Assembly (NCBI RefSeq): GCF_009884975.1
Contig: NZ_CP041970.1
Span: 620,001-684,000 of the forward strand
Reading direction: 5' to 3'
Length of the DNA: 64,000 nt
Source: Acinetobacter dispersus
Lineage (GTDB): Bacteria > Pseudomonadota > Gammaproteobacteria > Pseudomonadales > Moraxellaceae
The first letter of the stretch is position 1. Every line of letters begins with the position of its first letter. The notes under the pieces are model-generated. The model did no database searches. It had not been told where the DNA came from and saw only the letters and a list, made by a program, of their open reading frames with translations. A program made the translations under genes and the position numbers. Below are positions 8,474-17,146 of this stretch, one piece after another.

Positions 8474-11209
8474 ATGTTGGCTAATATATTTCAGGCCTTG
8501 GATAGTTTGGGCCTTACAGCACAAAAACGTGCGATTCATATTCAATTTTCTAATCAAAATTTAAATTCGCAGGTTTTTCTGCAACGTATTGATGGTCAGC
8601 ATCAACTCAATGATGGATTTAAGGCAGAACTGATTTGCCTATCGACCAATGCCACCATTCCACTAAAGCAATTTATTGGCAGCCAAGCTGCGATAGATAG
8701 CGTGACTGATCAAGGCCAGTTGACCCGTGTCACAGGCATTATCACCCAAGCCTTACAAGGACAATCAGACGGTAGCTTAACTTTATATAAACTGACACTC
8801 GAAGACCCAACTGCACTGTGGAAACAACGCCGTAACAGCCGCGTGTTTATGAACAAGAGCGTGCGCGATGTGGTAGAAGTTGTCTTTAAAGAATGGCAGA
8901 GCAAAAGCCCTTTATTTGCATCGAGCCTAACGCTTGACTTAAGTGGACTGAGTCAAGACTATGATGTCCGCCCATTCATTATGCAGTCTAATGAAAGCGA
9001 CTATGACTTCCTCACCCGCTTGATGAGAAGTGAAGGGATTAACTGGTTGATTGATGAAGCCGAGCGCACAGTTCCTCTCAGCAGTGCCGCGATTCAGCCG
9101 CAAAAACTTCGTTTGATTGATGACAATAGCCAGTACCAAGCGTTAGAGCGTCGACAGATCCGTTATCACCGTAGCAGTGCCACTGAACAATATGACAGTA
9201 TGACCAGCCTAGTTGGACAACGTTCATTACAGCCCAGTAGCGTGCATGTACAACGCTGGCAAGCCGATGCCTTAGAACAGGAAGATGGTGCAGGCAGTGT
9301 GCAAAGCACGCACAAACACAGTGATCAACATGACAATGCCAGTCTTGGTCTAGAACAGGCATGGCATTTTTCACCAGCATGGATGCAAGACCTCAATGGT
9401 GAAGACGGGGTAACCCAATCAGGCAATGCCCAAATTGAAAAACTGAATCAGAACTTGGGTCAATACTACGATTTACAATCTAAACAATTTACCGCCAATA
9501 CCACCGTGCGCGATACCCATGTCGGCTACTGGTTTGAATTAGCCGAACATCCTGAAATTGATCAACACGATGGTGCAGACAAAGAATTCCTGATTACAGG
9601 CAAAAAATTTTATAATCAAAATAATTTACCTAAAGATCTACATCAACAGATCAACCAACTCTTAGCCCAAAGCAACTGGCAAATAAAAGAGAGTGACGAA
9701 CGCCAAGCCAACCAGCTCACCCTGCAACGTCGTAGCATCAAAACCGTACCCGAATATAATCCATTACAACACCGTCCAACTGCTTCACCACAACGTGCCA
9801 AAGTGGTCGGACCAAGTGGAGAAGAAATCCATGTGGATGAATGGGGGCGAATTAAAGTTCGTTTCCTGTTTACTCGCAATGAAGATCACAGCCATGATGG
9901 TGGTGCAGGTGCCAATGACAACGACACTGATTCTGCTTGGGTGGATGTACTGACCCCTTGGGCAGGTGAAGGTTATGGGGCACGCTTCTTGCCCCGTATT
10001 GATGAAATCGTGGTGATTGACTTCTTTGATGGCAATATCGATCGTCCGTTTGTAGTAGGACGGATTCACGAAGCCCATCGTAGCCCAACCAAATTCGACA
10101 ATGCAGGTAAGCTGCCAGACACCAAAAAACTGGCAGGGATCAAGTCCAAAGAAGTTCAAGGCGAAGGGTTTAACCAACTCCGCTTTGATGACACCATTGG
10201 ACAAATCAGCGCACAACTACAAAGCAGCCATGCTGCCAGTCAACTCAATCTCGGAAAATTGAGTCATCCCAAAGACAAAGCAGAGAGCGAAGATCGAGGC
10301 GAAGGTTTTGAACTGCGTACCGATCAGTGGGGTGCAGTACGTGCAGGCGAGGGTTTATTACTTTCCACGCATAAACAGGATCAAGCGCAAGGTGAACATC
10401 TGGATGCTCAACCTGCCAAGCAACAGTTGGATGGTAATCAAAATAATGCAAAAGCCTTAAGTGAAGTTGCCAAGAATCAGCAAACTGATGAAATTGAATC
10501 CGTTGAACAATTGAAAACATTTGCAGAACAGATTCAAGAAAAAATCGCCCAGTTTAAAAAATCACTGTTATTACTTAATTCACCCGCAGGCATTGGCTTA
10601 AGCACCAATGAAGATATTCATTTATCTGCGGATGGCCAGATTAATCAGTTTGCAGGCGAGAGTATCAATCTAAGTACACAGAAAAACCTGATTACACATG
10701 CTCAAAACCGAATCAGTGTGTTTGCAGCACAGAATGGTATTAAGCAGGTTGCTGCCAAAGGTAAGTTTGAAGTCCAAGCACAGTCAGATGGCATGGATTT
10801 ACTGGCCAAGCAAGGCATTCAGATTATTTCAACTGAAGATCGTATTGAGATCAGTAGTCCGAAAGAGATTGTGATCACAGCGGGTAGTTCCCAGATCAAG
10901 CTGAATGGGTCGGGGATTTTTCCAATCACAGGTGGCAAGTTTGAGGTAAAGGCGGGGCAGCATTTGTTTATGGGGGGGAGCCGCATAAATTGCCCATTAC
11001 CATACTTGCCTGAAAATGAAAAACAAAAATATGGTCTATGGTTTGATGTTATGGATAAGCAAGGCAATAAATTAGCACATGGAACAGAGTATATTATTTT
11101 CGATGAAGCTGAGAAAGAAATTGCACGTGGAAAATTAGATAGAACAGGTTTAGTCAAATTAGAGACAAATGAACCGAATAAACAATATAAAATACATGTG
11201 GTAGTTTAA
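8474..11209 (+). CDS. vgrG: Type VI secretion spike protein VgrG (TssI) with C-terminal extension
   Basis: The 911-residue protein has a gp27-like N-terminal part (residues ~20-400), a gp5-like OB part with EIHVDEWGRIKVRF and GARFLPRIDEIVVIDFFDGN (about 455-540), a Vgr/DUF2345 needle region (about 700-850, SPAGIGLSTNEDIHLSADGQ and similar), and about 58 extra residues at the end (GLWFDVMDKQGNK onward). The extra part looks like a small beta-sandwich of the transthyretin-like kind that in other VgrGs docks an effector. Start ATG at 8474 has no strong ribosome site. The effector gene begins two bases after its stop. No other secretion-system core genes lie in the window, so this is an orphan vgrG island. 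Confidence 0.92.
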   Translation: MLANIFQALDSLGLTAQKRAIHIQFSNQNLNSQVFLQRIDGQHQLNDGFKAELICLSTNATIPLKQFIGSQAAIDSVTDQGQLTRVTGIITQALQGQSDGSLTLYKLTLEDPTALWKQRRNSRVFMNKSVRDVVEVVFKEWQSKSPLFASSLTLDLSGLSQDYDVRPFIMQSNESDYDFLTRLMRSEGINWLIDEAERTVPLSSAAIQPQKLRLIDDNSQYQALERRQIRYHRSSATEQYDSMTSLVGQRSLQPSSVHVQRWQADALEQEDGAGSVQSTHKHSDQHDNASLGLEQAWHFSPAWMQDLNGEDGVTQSGNAQIEKLNQNLGQYYDLQSKQFTANTTVRDTHVGYWFELAEHPEIDQHDGADKEFLITGKKFYNQNNLPKDLHQQINQLLAQSNWQIKESDERQANQLTLQRRSIKTVPEYNPLQHRPTASPQRAKVVGPSGEEIHVDEWGRIKVRFLFTRNEDHSHDGGAGANDNDTDSAWVDVLTPWAGEGYGARFLPRIDEIVVIDFFDGNIDRPFVVGRIHEAHRSPTKFDNAGKLPDTKKLAGIKSKEVQGEGFNQLRFDDTIGQISAQLQSSHAASQLNLGKLSHPKDKAESEDRGEGFELRTDQWGAVRAGEGLLLSTHKQDQAQGEHLDAQPAKQQLDGNQNNAKALSEVAKNQQTDEIESVEQLKTFAEQIQEKIAQFKKSLLLLNSPAGIGLSTNEDIHLSADGQINQFAGESINLSTQKNLITHAQNRISVFAAQNGIKQVAAKGKFEVQAQSDGMDLLAKQGIQIISTEDRIEISSPKEIVITAGSSQIKLNGSGIFPITGGKFEVKAGQHLFMGGSRINCPLPYLPENEKQKYGLWFDVMDKQGNKLAHGTEYIIFDEAEKEIARGKLDRTGLVKLETNEPNKQYKIHVVV

Positions 11210-11211
11210 AA

Positions 11212-12042
11212 ATGTTGAATGAAGTAGATGCTAATAAAGAAATTAAAGAGAAAGCTAATGATTTGTTAAAAAAAGCACAAGGAAAAGTGGGGCAGACTCC
11301 ACCTGTGATTCCTGTACATATACCAATCTATACGCATAGTTTAACAATTTTCATCGGTGGTGCTGCGGATAAGTATGTGTTTACTCCGGGAGATGTTCCA
11401 ATTGGCTGGGGAAAGTTTAGACCTATCGGACCAACATTTTTTGTTGGGAATTATGTTAATAAAAACTTTTCAAAAATAAAAGAAAATAGTAAAAATGCAG
11501 TCGTTAAATATTATGGCTATGAAGAAGCATATATATCAGCAGATCAAGAAATAACTGTAAATACAAATAAAAATAAAAAGTTAAATGCATTTAAGGATAT
11601 AGAGTCTTTTTTGAAAGTTAATCCACAAACACAAGTTAATATTATTGGACATAGTCTTGGAGGGTGGAATGCAGCTGGCTTGGCTGAGGTATTGCATAAG
11701 AAAAATATATGTAAAGTAAACTTACTAATTACAATTGATCCTGTTGGTGAGATATTGTCAAAAATAGGAATTGGCTCAAGAACTAGTATTTATTATAGTC
11801 GACCAAAACCAGTGTTTAGATGGTGGATTAGTATAAGTTGTGATCCTAAAAGTTATGAATGGAATAATGATTTGATTGCAGATTTAGGAGGGCAATGGAG
11901 TGCTTATCCTAGTACTAATAGCTCTTATTATCACGTGACAAATTATAGTCATGCTGATTTTAGACAGATGATGCAAGAGAAAATTATTGGTAATTCAAGT
12001 GCCCAAGAGATTTTATCGAGAGAGTTAACCAAAATAAAATGA
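11212..12042 (+). CDS. Probable type VI lipase-like effector
   Basis: The 276-residue protein has a nucleophile elbow IIGHSLGG with Ser148, a plausible acid Asp176 in TIDPVGE, and His241 or His247 (in YYHV and SHADF) as the base: a lipase/esterase triad of the GxSxG class. It has no signal peptide, as expected for cargo carried on VgrG, and it begins two bases after the vgrG stop and overlaps the next gene by four. It is short for the described Tle families, which are usually larger. Its base composition is clearly richer in A and T than the neighbouring vgrG, hinting at independent acquisition. A periplasmic phospholipase toxin is the best guess. Confidence 0.7.
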   Translation: MLNEVDANKEIKEKANDLLKKAQGKVGQTPPVIPVHIPIYTHSLTIFIGGAADKYVFTPGDVPIGWGKFRPIGPTFFVGNYVNKNFSKIKENSKNAVVKYYGYEEAYISADQEITVNTNKNKKLNAFKDIESFLKVNPQTQVNIIGHSLGGWNAAGLAEVLHKKNICKVNLLITIDPVGEILSKIGIGSRTSIYYSRPKPVFRWWISISCDPKSYEWNNDLIADLGGQWSAYPSTNSSYYHVTNYSHADFRQMMQEKIIGNSSAQEILSRELTKIK

Positions 12043-12533
12043 AAATTTTTCTATTAATATTAACTAGTATTTTCTTATCTGCATGTAACCCTTTAGAAAA
12101 TAATGATAAGGAGGTGGTTGTCAATGACTTAAGTATAATTAATCTAACTTACTCTCATTTGGATGGGCTAAGTGGTGATGTATTTAAATTTGATGTAGTA
12201 ACAAAAACAAATTTAAATAATTTTTATCAAAGAGAAAAATATAAATATTCACATTTAAAGTGTGATGGAGTTCAGGGTTATTTGGTTGTTGGTTCAGTCG
12301 CTATAGATGAGGGGCGAATTGAAAATGGAGAGTATATTTCATCAGGGTATTTTAAAGTTTGTGAAGATGAGTCAATGAATACATGTTTGGAAAAAAAACA
12401 AGTTGAGAATTTTCTAATTAAAGATGTTTCTTGTAAAATTGTTTTGGGGGGGCTTTTGCAAAAAAGTAAAATAGTAGCTGATAATATAATAATATCCAAG
12501 AATTCTATTATTAAAGCTGGTAAAGAAGGGTGA
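12039..12533 (+). CDS. Lipoprotein, probable immunity protein to the lipase effector
   Basis: The 164-residue protein starts with MKIFLLILTSIFLSAC, a clear lipoprotein signal with LSAC box (lipidated Cys16). The mature part has four further Cys (in LKCDG, KVCED, NTCLE and VSCKI), which could make two disulfides and fits a periplasmic location. The start overlaps the effector stop by four bases (ATGA), implying translational coupling. Periplasmic lipoproteins encoded immediately after VgrG-linked lipases usually neutralise them, so immunity is inferred from position. I recognise no family. The gene is as AT-rich as the effector. Confidence 0.65.
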   Translation: MKIFLLILTSIFLSACNPLENNDKEVVVNDLSIINLTYSHLDGLSGDVFKFDVVTKTNLNNFYQREKYKYSHLKCDGVQGYLVVGSVAIDEGRIENGEYISSGYFKVCEDESMNTCLEKKQVENFLIKDVSCKIVLGGLLQKSKIVADNIIISKNSIIKAGKEG

Positions 12534-12761
12534 TATAATATTATGTTGGAGTGATTTTATCTTTTTGATAAAGATATAGTGTAATATTAATTTTTTGTTT
12601 AGGAGGGTTTTTGAGGTTAACTTTGAAAATTTTAACTTAGAATCTGAGGTTTATAGCATTTCATTAAACACACTCCGTAAAGACCGACTTTATAGTTTAA
12701 GCGTTGTTTGTCAGCGTGAATTTCTTCATTTTCTTATGAGGTTAAACAAGGACGTACAACA

Positions 12762-13946
12762 ATGAAAAAAGCACTGCTTCTCATGGGTTCAATAGGGATC
12801 TTGGCAAATATGCCAGTCTTGGCAGCCGATTTAAGTATCGGTGACCCGAAAACACAATCGGGTGAACTGAAACTGACGGGCGCTATCCGTACCCGCTATA
12901 TCCATAAAGACTATATTGTCGAAGCCAATGAAGGCTCCAAAAATGATGACTGGCGACTAGCCGATATCAAGGCGGTCTTGAGTTATGAAAACCCAGACTG
13001 GATTGCATCGATGGATGTACGTTGCTACCAGTATGACCGCTTATGTGATGCACTGTTTTTAAAAGATGCTTGGGCAGGCTATAAGTTTTCAGATCAGCAG
13101 CGCGTGACAGTCGGTTTTCAATCGGTTGATTTCGGCTTTGGGCGACTGTGGGGCAATAGCTATTATGAAACTTTACTCAATACCGTGGGATTGGAGGACA
13201 TCCAAAACCTTGGGGTGAAATACCAGTTTAAGGACAATCTGTATAACTTCATTCTCGGTTTTTACCCGACTGATGGTGGTAACTACAAAGGCACATCCAA
13301 AGATTCAAGTCGCTATAGCGGTAACTTTGTGCAGGCAGACGATCTGACGCAAGGTACCGATATTGATGAAAAGAATATGTGGGTGACGCGTTTATCTAGA
13401 AAGTTTGAGTTAGATCAATCTCAGAATTTCTCCACGGAAATTGGTGGCTCTTACTGGTATTCGGAATTGGAAAATAATCGCAGTAACCGAGACGGGCATC
13501 GTAGTACATGGAGTATCTTTAGCACCACCAATTATCAGGCATGGCAATGGTTGTTCCTGGCAGGCGAGCAGGACATTAAAAACGCAGATGATCTTTTGCC
13601 AAAAAGTTCGACCATTGGGGCATTTGACTATCCTTATCAAGTGGCCAACAAAGGCAAATATATGGCCAATGAAATTAACTACACCTTTGCCAAGCCTTTT
13701 CATCAGTTAGAAAATATTAAACCTTATGTGTCGTATAGCCGTTTTTATAAAGATGAATCAGGCTATCAAGATTCGGATCGCTTAATCGCAGGCCTATATT
13801 TTAACTATAAAAAAGTCGGCATACAGGGTGAATATATCTGGAGTCGCAATGACCCAATGACGGGCAGTGGCGCAGATGGCCTTGCGCAAGGTGACAGCAA
13901 TCAATGGAATAAGTTGTTCTATTTATCGTTGGGTTATTATTTCTAA
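12762..13946 (+). CDS. Outer-membrane porin-like protein
   Basis: The 394-residue protein has a signal peptide (MKKALLLMGSIGILANMPVLAA) and a mature region of alternating aromatic beta strands that ends in LSLGYYF, the C-terminal aromatic signal of outer-membrane barrels. A ribosome site AAGGA lies about 10 bases ahead of the ATG. It has its own upstream region of about 230 bases and ends at a strong terminator. The nearest catabolic genes are those for carnitine, so uptake of carnitine or a similar amine is possible, but the intervening genes are on the other strand and the link is only positional. Confidence 0.75.
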   Translation: MKKALLLMGSIGILANMPVLAADLSIGDPKTQSGELKLTGAIRTRYIHKDYIVEANEGSKNDDWRLADIKAVLSYENPDWIASMDVRCYQYDRLCDALFLKDAWAGYKFSDQQRVTVGFQSVDFGFGRLWGNSYYETLLNTVGLEDIQNLGVKYQFKDNLYNFILGFYPTDGGNYKGTSKDSSRYSGNFVQADDLTQGTDIDEKNMWVTRLSRKFELDQSQNFSTEIGGSYWYSELENNRSNRDGHRSTWSIFSTTNYQAWQWLFLAGEQDIKNADDLLPKSSTIGAFDYPYQVANKGKYMANEINYTFAKPFHQLENIKPYVSYSRFYKDESGYQDSDRLIAGLYFNYKKVGIQGEYIWSRNDPMTGSGADGLAQGDSNQWNKLFYLSLGYYF

Positions 13947-13963
13947 ATCCAGCTTGGAAAATG

Positions 13964-13993
13964 AGCCAGTCTGTTTGCGATAGACTGGCTTTA
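13964..13993. terminator. Bidirectional terminator between porin and EamA transporter genes
   Basis: A 9-bp stem AGCCAGTCT / AGACTGGCT with a 9-base loop lies between two convergent genes. The T tract is short on the plus strand, and the minus-strand side is only moderately T-rich. Confidence 0.65.
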
Positions 13994-13998
13994 TTCAT

Positions 13999-14832
13999 TT
14001 AGGCGGTTCTTAAGATCAAAGCCCCGATTAAAATGATGCACGAGGAGATAATCCGTACTGCATTGATGCGCTCTTTTAGAATAAAGATCGAGATCAGCGT
14101 GGCAAATAAAATCGAGGTTTCTCTTAGTGCAGCAACAATCGCAACAGGTGCAAGTGTCATTGCCCATAGTGCCAAACCATAAGAGAAAAATGAACCGATC
14201 CCACCGATTAAACCTAAATGCCAATTATGTCGAAAATACTCACCCATCTGACGATACTGCATTTTCAGGGCAAAGATAAAAAAGATCAGTCCTGAAAGCA
14301 CGAAGCTCCATAGGATATAGGCAATGGCTGATCCTGCCAGACGAACGCCATGACCATCCAGCAAGGTATAACCCGCAATCAGGACAGCGTTGAGTAGAGC
14401 CAGACCGATACCTTTGCGTCCCGTTTTGGGTGCAGCCAAAATCATCGATAAAATGCCGACAGAAATGGTAATGATGCCTAGCCATGCATTGAATTGTAGT
14501 TGTTCATGCAGCAACAAGGTGCCTAAAATGGCAACAATCAGCGGTGCTGTGCCACGCATTAAGGGATAAGTCAGCCCCATATCGGCCACACGGTAGATTT
14601 TTGCCACCATGCCAAAATACAGAATTTGTATTGCGGTTGAAGCCAGAATATAAGGCCAGCTCTCGCGATGCGGCATGGGGAAAAAGGGCAGCAGTAGTGC
14701 GGCTAAAACTGCTGCGGATGCAGTGACCAATACGGTAGTTAAAAATTTATTTGTACCCGCTTTTACAATGGCATTCCATGTGGCGTGACATGTCGCTGCA
14801 AGTAAAATAAGGCCAAATATTGCCGTGCTCAT
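13999..14832 (-). CDS. EamA/DMT-family inner-membrane transporter
   Basis: The 277-residue protein has about ten hydrophobic helices in two similar halves, typical of the drug/metabolite transporter superfamily (EamA). The first half contains LTYPLMRGTAPLIVAILG and the second VAIVAALRETSILFATLI, the usual internal repeat around helices 3-4 and 8-9. It is read in the same direction as the LysR gene at 14908-15888, about 75 bases behind it, so co-transcription is possible. Substrate unknown; its location at the edge of the carnitine genes suggests a metabolite exporter, but nothing in the sequence proves it. Confidence 0.8.
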   Translation of the reverse strand: MSTAIFGLILLAATCHATWNAIVKAGTNKFLTTVLVTASAAVLAALLLPFFPMPHRESWPYILASTAIQILYFGMVAKIYRVADMGLTYPLMRGTAPLIVAILGTLLLHEQLQFNAWLGIITISVGILSMILAAPKTGRKGIGLALLNAVLIAGYTLLDGHGVRLAGSAIAYILWSFVLSGLIFFIFALKMQYRQMGEYFRHNWHLGLIGGIGSFFSYGLALWAMTLAPVAIVAALRETSILFATLISIFILKERINAVRIISSCIILIGALILRTA

Positions 14833-14907
14833 AAGCTGCCTGTTATTTCATGATCTTGCTAATGTGCATGATATGGTTGAAAAAAGAAAGCAGGCAGCTT
14901 AGCGCGA

Positions 14908-15888
14908 TTATAGAAATACTTTCTCTGTATTTGGATTGATCGGCTCAATCGGTTGGATCAACTGACCACGGCTTAGGTTCTGGATATGCTGTAAACGGTT
15001 GATCAGTTCATTTTGAATAAACAGGATACAGGTCTGTAGTTTAGACGAACTTTTTAAACGTGAAGGATACACTGCCCAAACATCGGCATCTTGCCAGTAT
15101 TCAGGCAAAATATGCTGTAACTGACCACTAATCAATTCATCTGCGACATCCCAAATCGAACGTAAGATAATGCCATGTCCCTCAATCGCCAACTGGTGAA
15201 TAATCTCGCCATTATTGGAAATGAAGCGCGGTGTGACATGTACCGACCGATCTTCCGAAGGATGGCGTAATTTCCATAATACCGAGGATTGATCACGTTC
15301 ACTGATGGTCAGGCAATCATGATTACGTAAATCTTCCAGACTTTCAGGCATGCCTTGCTGCAGTAAATAGCTGGGTGCAGCGCAGAAAATTCGGAAATTC
15401 GACACCAGTTTTTTGGCAATCATATTCGGGGCAATCTCATTGCCGATGCGAATATCCAGATCAATGCTGTGTTGAATCAGGTCTTTGGTGTTGTCGATGG
15501 TATCAAACTGAATTTCCAGTTTGGGGTACATGGTCATTAATTTAGACAGAATTGGCGCAACATGTTTACGGCCAAAACCGAAGCTGCTGACAATGTCGAG
15601 ATGTCCTGTGGGCGTGCTTAAGGGGTTATTCACCAGCTCACTGATTTCATCGAATTCATCCAGAATATTGGAGACCCGATCCAAAATCAGTTTGCCATCT
15701 TCGGTCAAACTGACATGGCGGGTACTGCGATGGAACAGTTTACAGTTCAGGTTGGTTTCTAAAATATTGATGCGTTTACTGATAAATGCAGGTGAAGCAC
15801 CCAGCTCCTCAGCTGAATCGACAAAACTCTTGCGTTTGGCGACTGTGCAAAAAACCTTTAAATCCGATAGGTTAGGTAGATTATTCAC
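14908..15888 (-). CDS. LysR-family regulator of the carnitine operon
   Basis: The 326-residue protein has a LysR N-terminus (LSDLKVFCTVAKRKSFVDSAEELG, then ASPAFISKRINILE and KLFHRSTRHVSLTEDG) and a periplasmic-binding-fold effector domain. It is divergent from the D-malate dehydrogenase gene that heads the carnitine degradation operon, with about 100 bases between the starts, the usual arrangement for a LysR activator and its target. In Acinetobacter a LysR regulator at this position has been described for carnitine degradation; the specific inducer here is inferred. Confidence 0.85.
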   Translation of the reverse strand: MNNLPNLSDLKVFCTVAKRKSFVDSAEELGASPAFISKRINILETNLNCKLFHRSTRHVSLTEDGKLILDRVSNILDEFDEISELVNNPLSTPTGHLDIVSSFGFGRKHVAPILSKLMTMYPKLEIQFDTIDNTKDLIQHSIDLDIRIGNEIAPNMIAKKLVSNFRIFCAAPSYLLQQGMPESLEDLRNHDCLTISERDQSSVLWKLRHPSEDRSVHVTPRFISNNGEIIHQLAIEGHGIILRSIWDVADELISGQLQHILPEYWQDADVWAVYPSRLKSSSKLQTCILFIQNELINRLQHIQNLSRGQLIQPIEPINPNTEKVFL

Positions 15889-15931
15889 GATCCGTGTCCA
15901 TTGGGGTGATAGTTTTCTTATTGATCATTTT

Positions 15932-15945
15932 TGCTGAAAACAGCA
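15932..15945. promoter_or_regulatory. Possible LysR operator in the divergent carnitine promoter
   Basis: The inverted repeat TGCTG-AAAA-CAGCA lies midway between the LysR gene and the dehydrogenase gene. It resembles a T-N(11-12)-A LysR box. No sharp -10 or -35 element could be assigned. Confidence 0.4.
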
Positions 15946-15988
15946 TGTTTACAGCTAAGGATATTAACCAAAGGTGTAAGGGAGCGTT

Positions 15989-17101
15989 ATGGCAAAAAAG
16001 TATAAAGTTGCCACGATTGCGGGTGATGGGATTGGTTTAGAAGTTCTACCAGAAGGCATCAAGGTTGTAAAGGCAGCAGCAGACAAATATGGCATTCAAG
16101 TTCAAATGGATAGCTTCGATTGGGCCAGCTGTGATTACTACCTTGAACACGGCAAAATGATGCCGGATAACTGGTTTGAAGTCTTGCAGCAATATGATGC
16201 AATTTTCTTTGGTGCGGTAGGTTGGCCTGAAAAGGTGCCTGATCACATTTCATTGTGGGGATCATTACTCCAGTTCCGTCGTCGTTTTGATCAGTATGTG
16301 AATTTACGCCCGGTTCGGTTAATGCCTGGGGTGAAATGTCCACTGGCTGGCAAACAACCAGGCGATATCGATTTTTATGTGGTGCGTGAAAACAGCGAAG
16401 GTGAATATTCAGCGATTGGTGGTAAAGCCTTTGAAGGTACGGATCGTGAGTTTGTCTTGCAGGAAGCAGTGTTTACCCGTCATGGTGTCGATCGCATTTT
16501 AAAATATGCATTTGAATTTGCGGATCAACGTGAGGCTAAAAAAATCACGGCTGCAACCAAGTCCAATGGTATTGCCGTCAGCATGCCGTATTGGGATGAA
16601 CGTGTCGATGAAATGGCAAAACACTATCCACAGATCAAGGCAGATAAACAGCATGTCGATATTTTAGCGGCACGTTTTGTTTTACAGCCTGAGCGTTTTG
16701 ATGTGGTGGTGGCATCGAATTTATTTGGTGACATCTTGTCGGATTTAGGCCCTGCATGTACGGGCACCATTGGTTTGGCGGCTTCTGCCAACCTCAACCC
16801 TGAGCGTAAATTCCCGTCATTGTTTGAACCTGTGCATGGTTCAGCACCCGATATTTACGGTCAGCAAATTGCCAACCCGATTGCAGCGATCTGGTCAGGT
16901 GCGATGATGCTGGATTTCTTGGCAGATGGAGATGAACAAGTCATTCAGGCAGGGCAGGAAATTATGCAGGCGATTGAGCATGTGTTGATGCATGGTCCGA
17001 AAACGCCTGATGTCGGTGGAACTGCCAAGACCTATGAAGTGGGTGATGCGATTGCATCCTGTGTGACTGAGCAAAAAATGGATTTATTCGCGATGGAGTA
17101 A
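15989..17101 (+). CDS. dmlA: D-malate / tartrate dehydrogenase (decarboxylating)
   Basis: The 370-residue protein belongs to the isopropylmalate/isocitrate dehydrogenase family: IAGDGIGLEVLPEG at the N-terminus and NLFGDILSDLGPACTGTIG as the family signature. The close match is to the tartrate dehydrogenase / D-malate dehydrogenase branch. It would oxidise D-malate to pyruvate and CO2 with NAD. In the carnitine route, cleavage of carnitine gives malic semialdehyde, then malate, so this enzyme drains the pathway into central metabolism. GGGAG lies about five bases ahead of the ATG. First gene of the operon. Confidence 0.85.
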   Translation: MAKKYKVATIAGDGIGLEVLPEGIKVVKAAADKYGIQVQMDSFDWASCDYYLEHGKMMPDNWFEVLQQYDAIFFGAVGWPEKVPDHISLWGSLLQFRRRFDQYVNLRPVRLMPGVKCPLAGKQPGDIDFYVVRENSEGEYSAIGGKAFEGTDREFVLQEAVFTRHGVDRILKYAFEFADQREAKKITAATKSNGIAVSMPYWDERVDEMAKHYPQIKADKQHVDILAARFVLQPERFDVVVASNLFGDILSDLGPACTGTIGLAASANLNPERKFPSLFEPVHGSAPDIYGQQIANPIAAIWSGAMMLDFLADGDEQVIQAGQEIMQAIEHVLMHGPKTPDVGGTAKTYEVGDAIASCVTEQKMDLFAME

Positions 17102-17146
17102 GTACCTCTTAGGGAATAGTCACTATCCGAGATGGATTGAATAGAT

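Noticed and set aside
9785-10216. Long minus-strand open frame inside vgrG
   Set aside because: It is a shadow of a strongly supported coding sequence on the plus strand.
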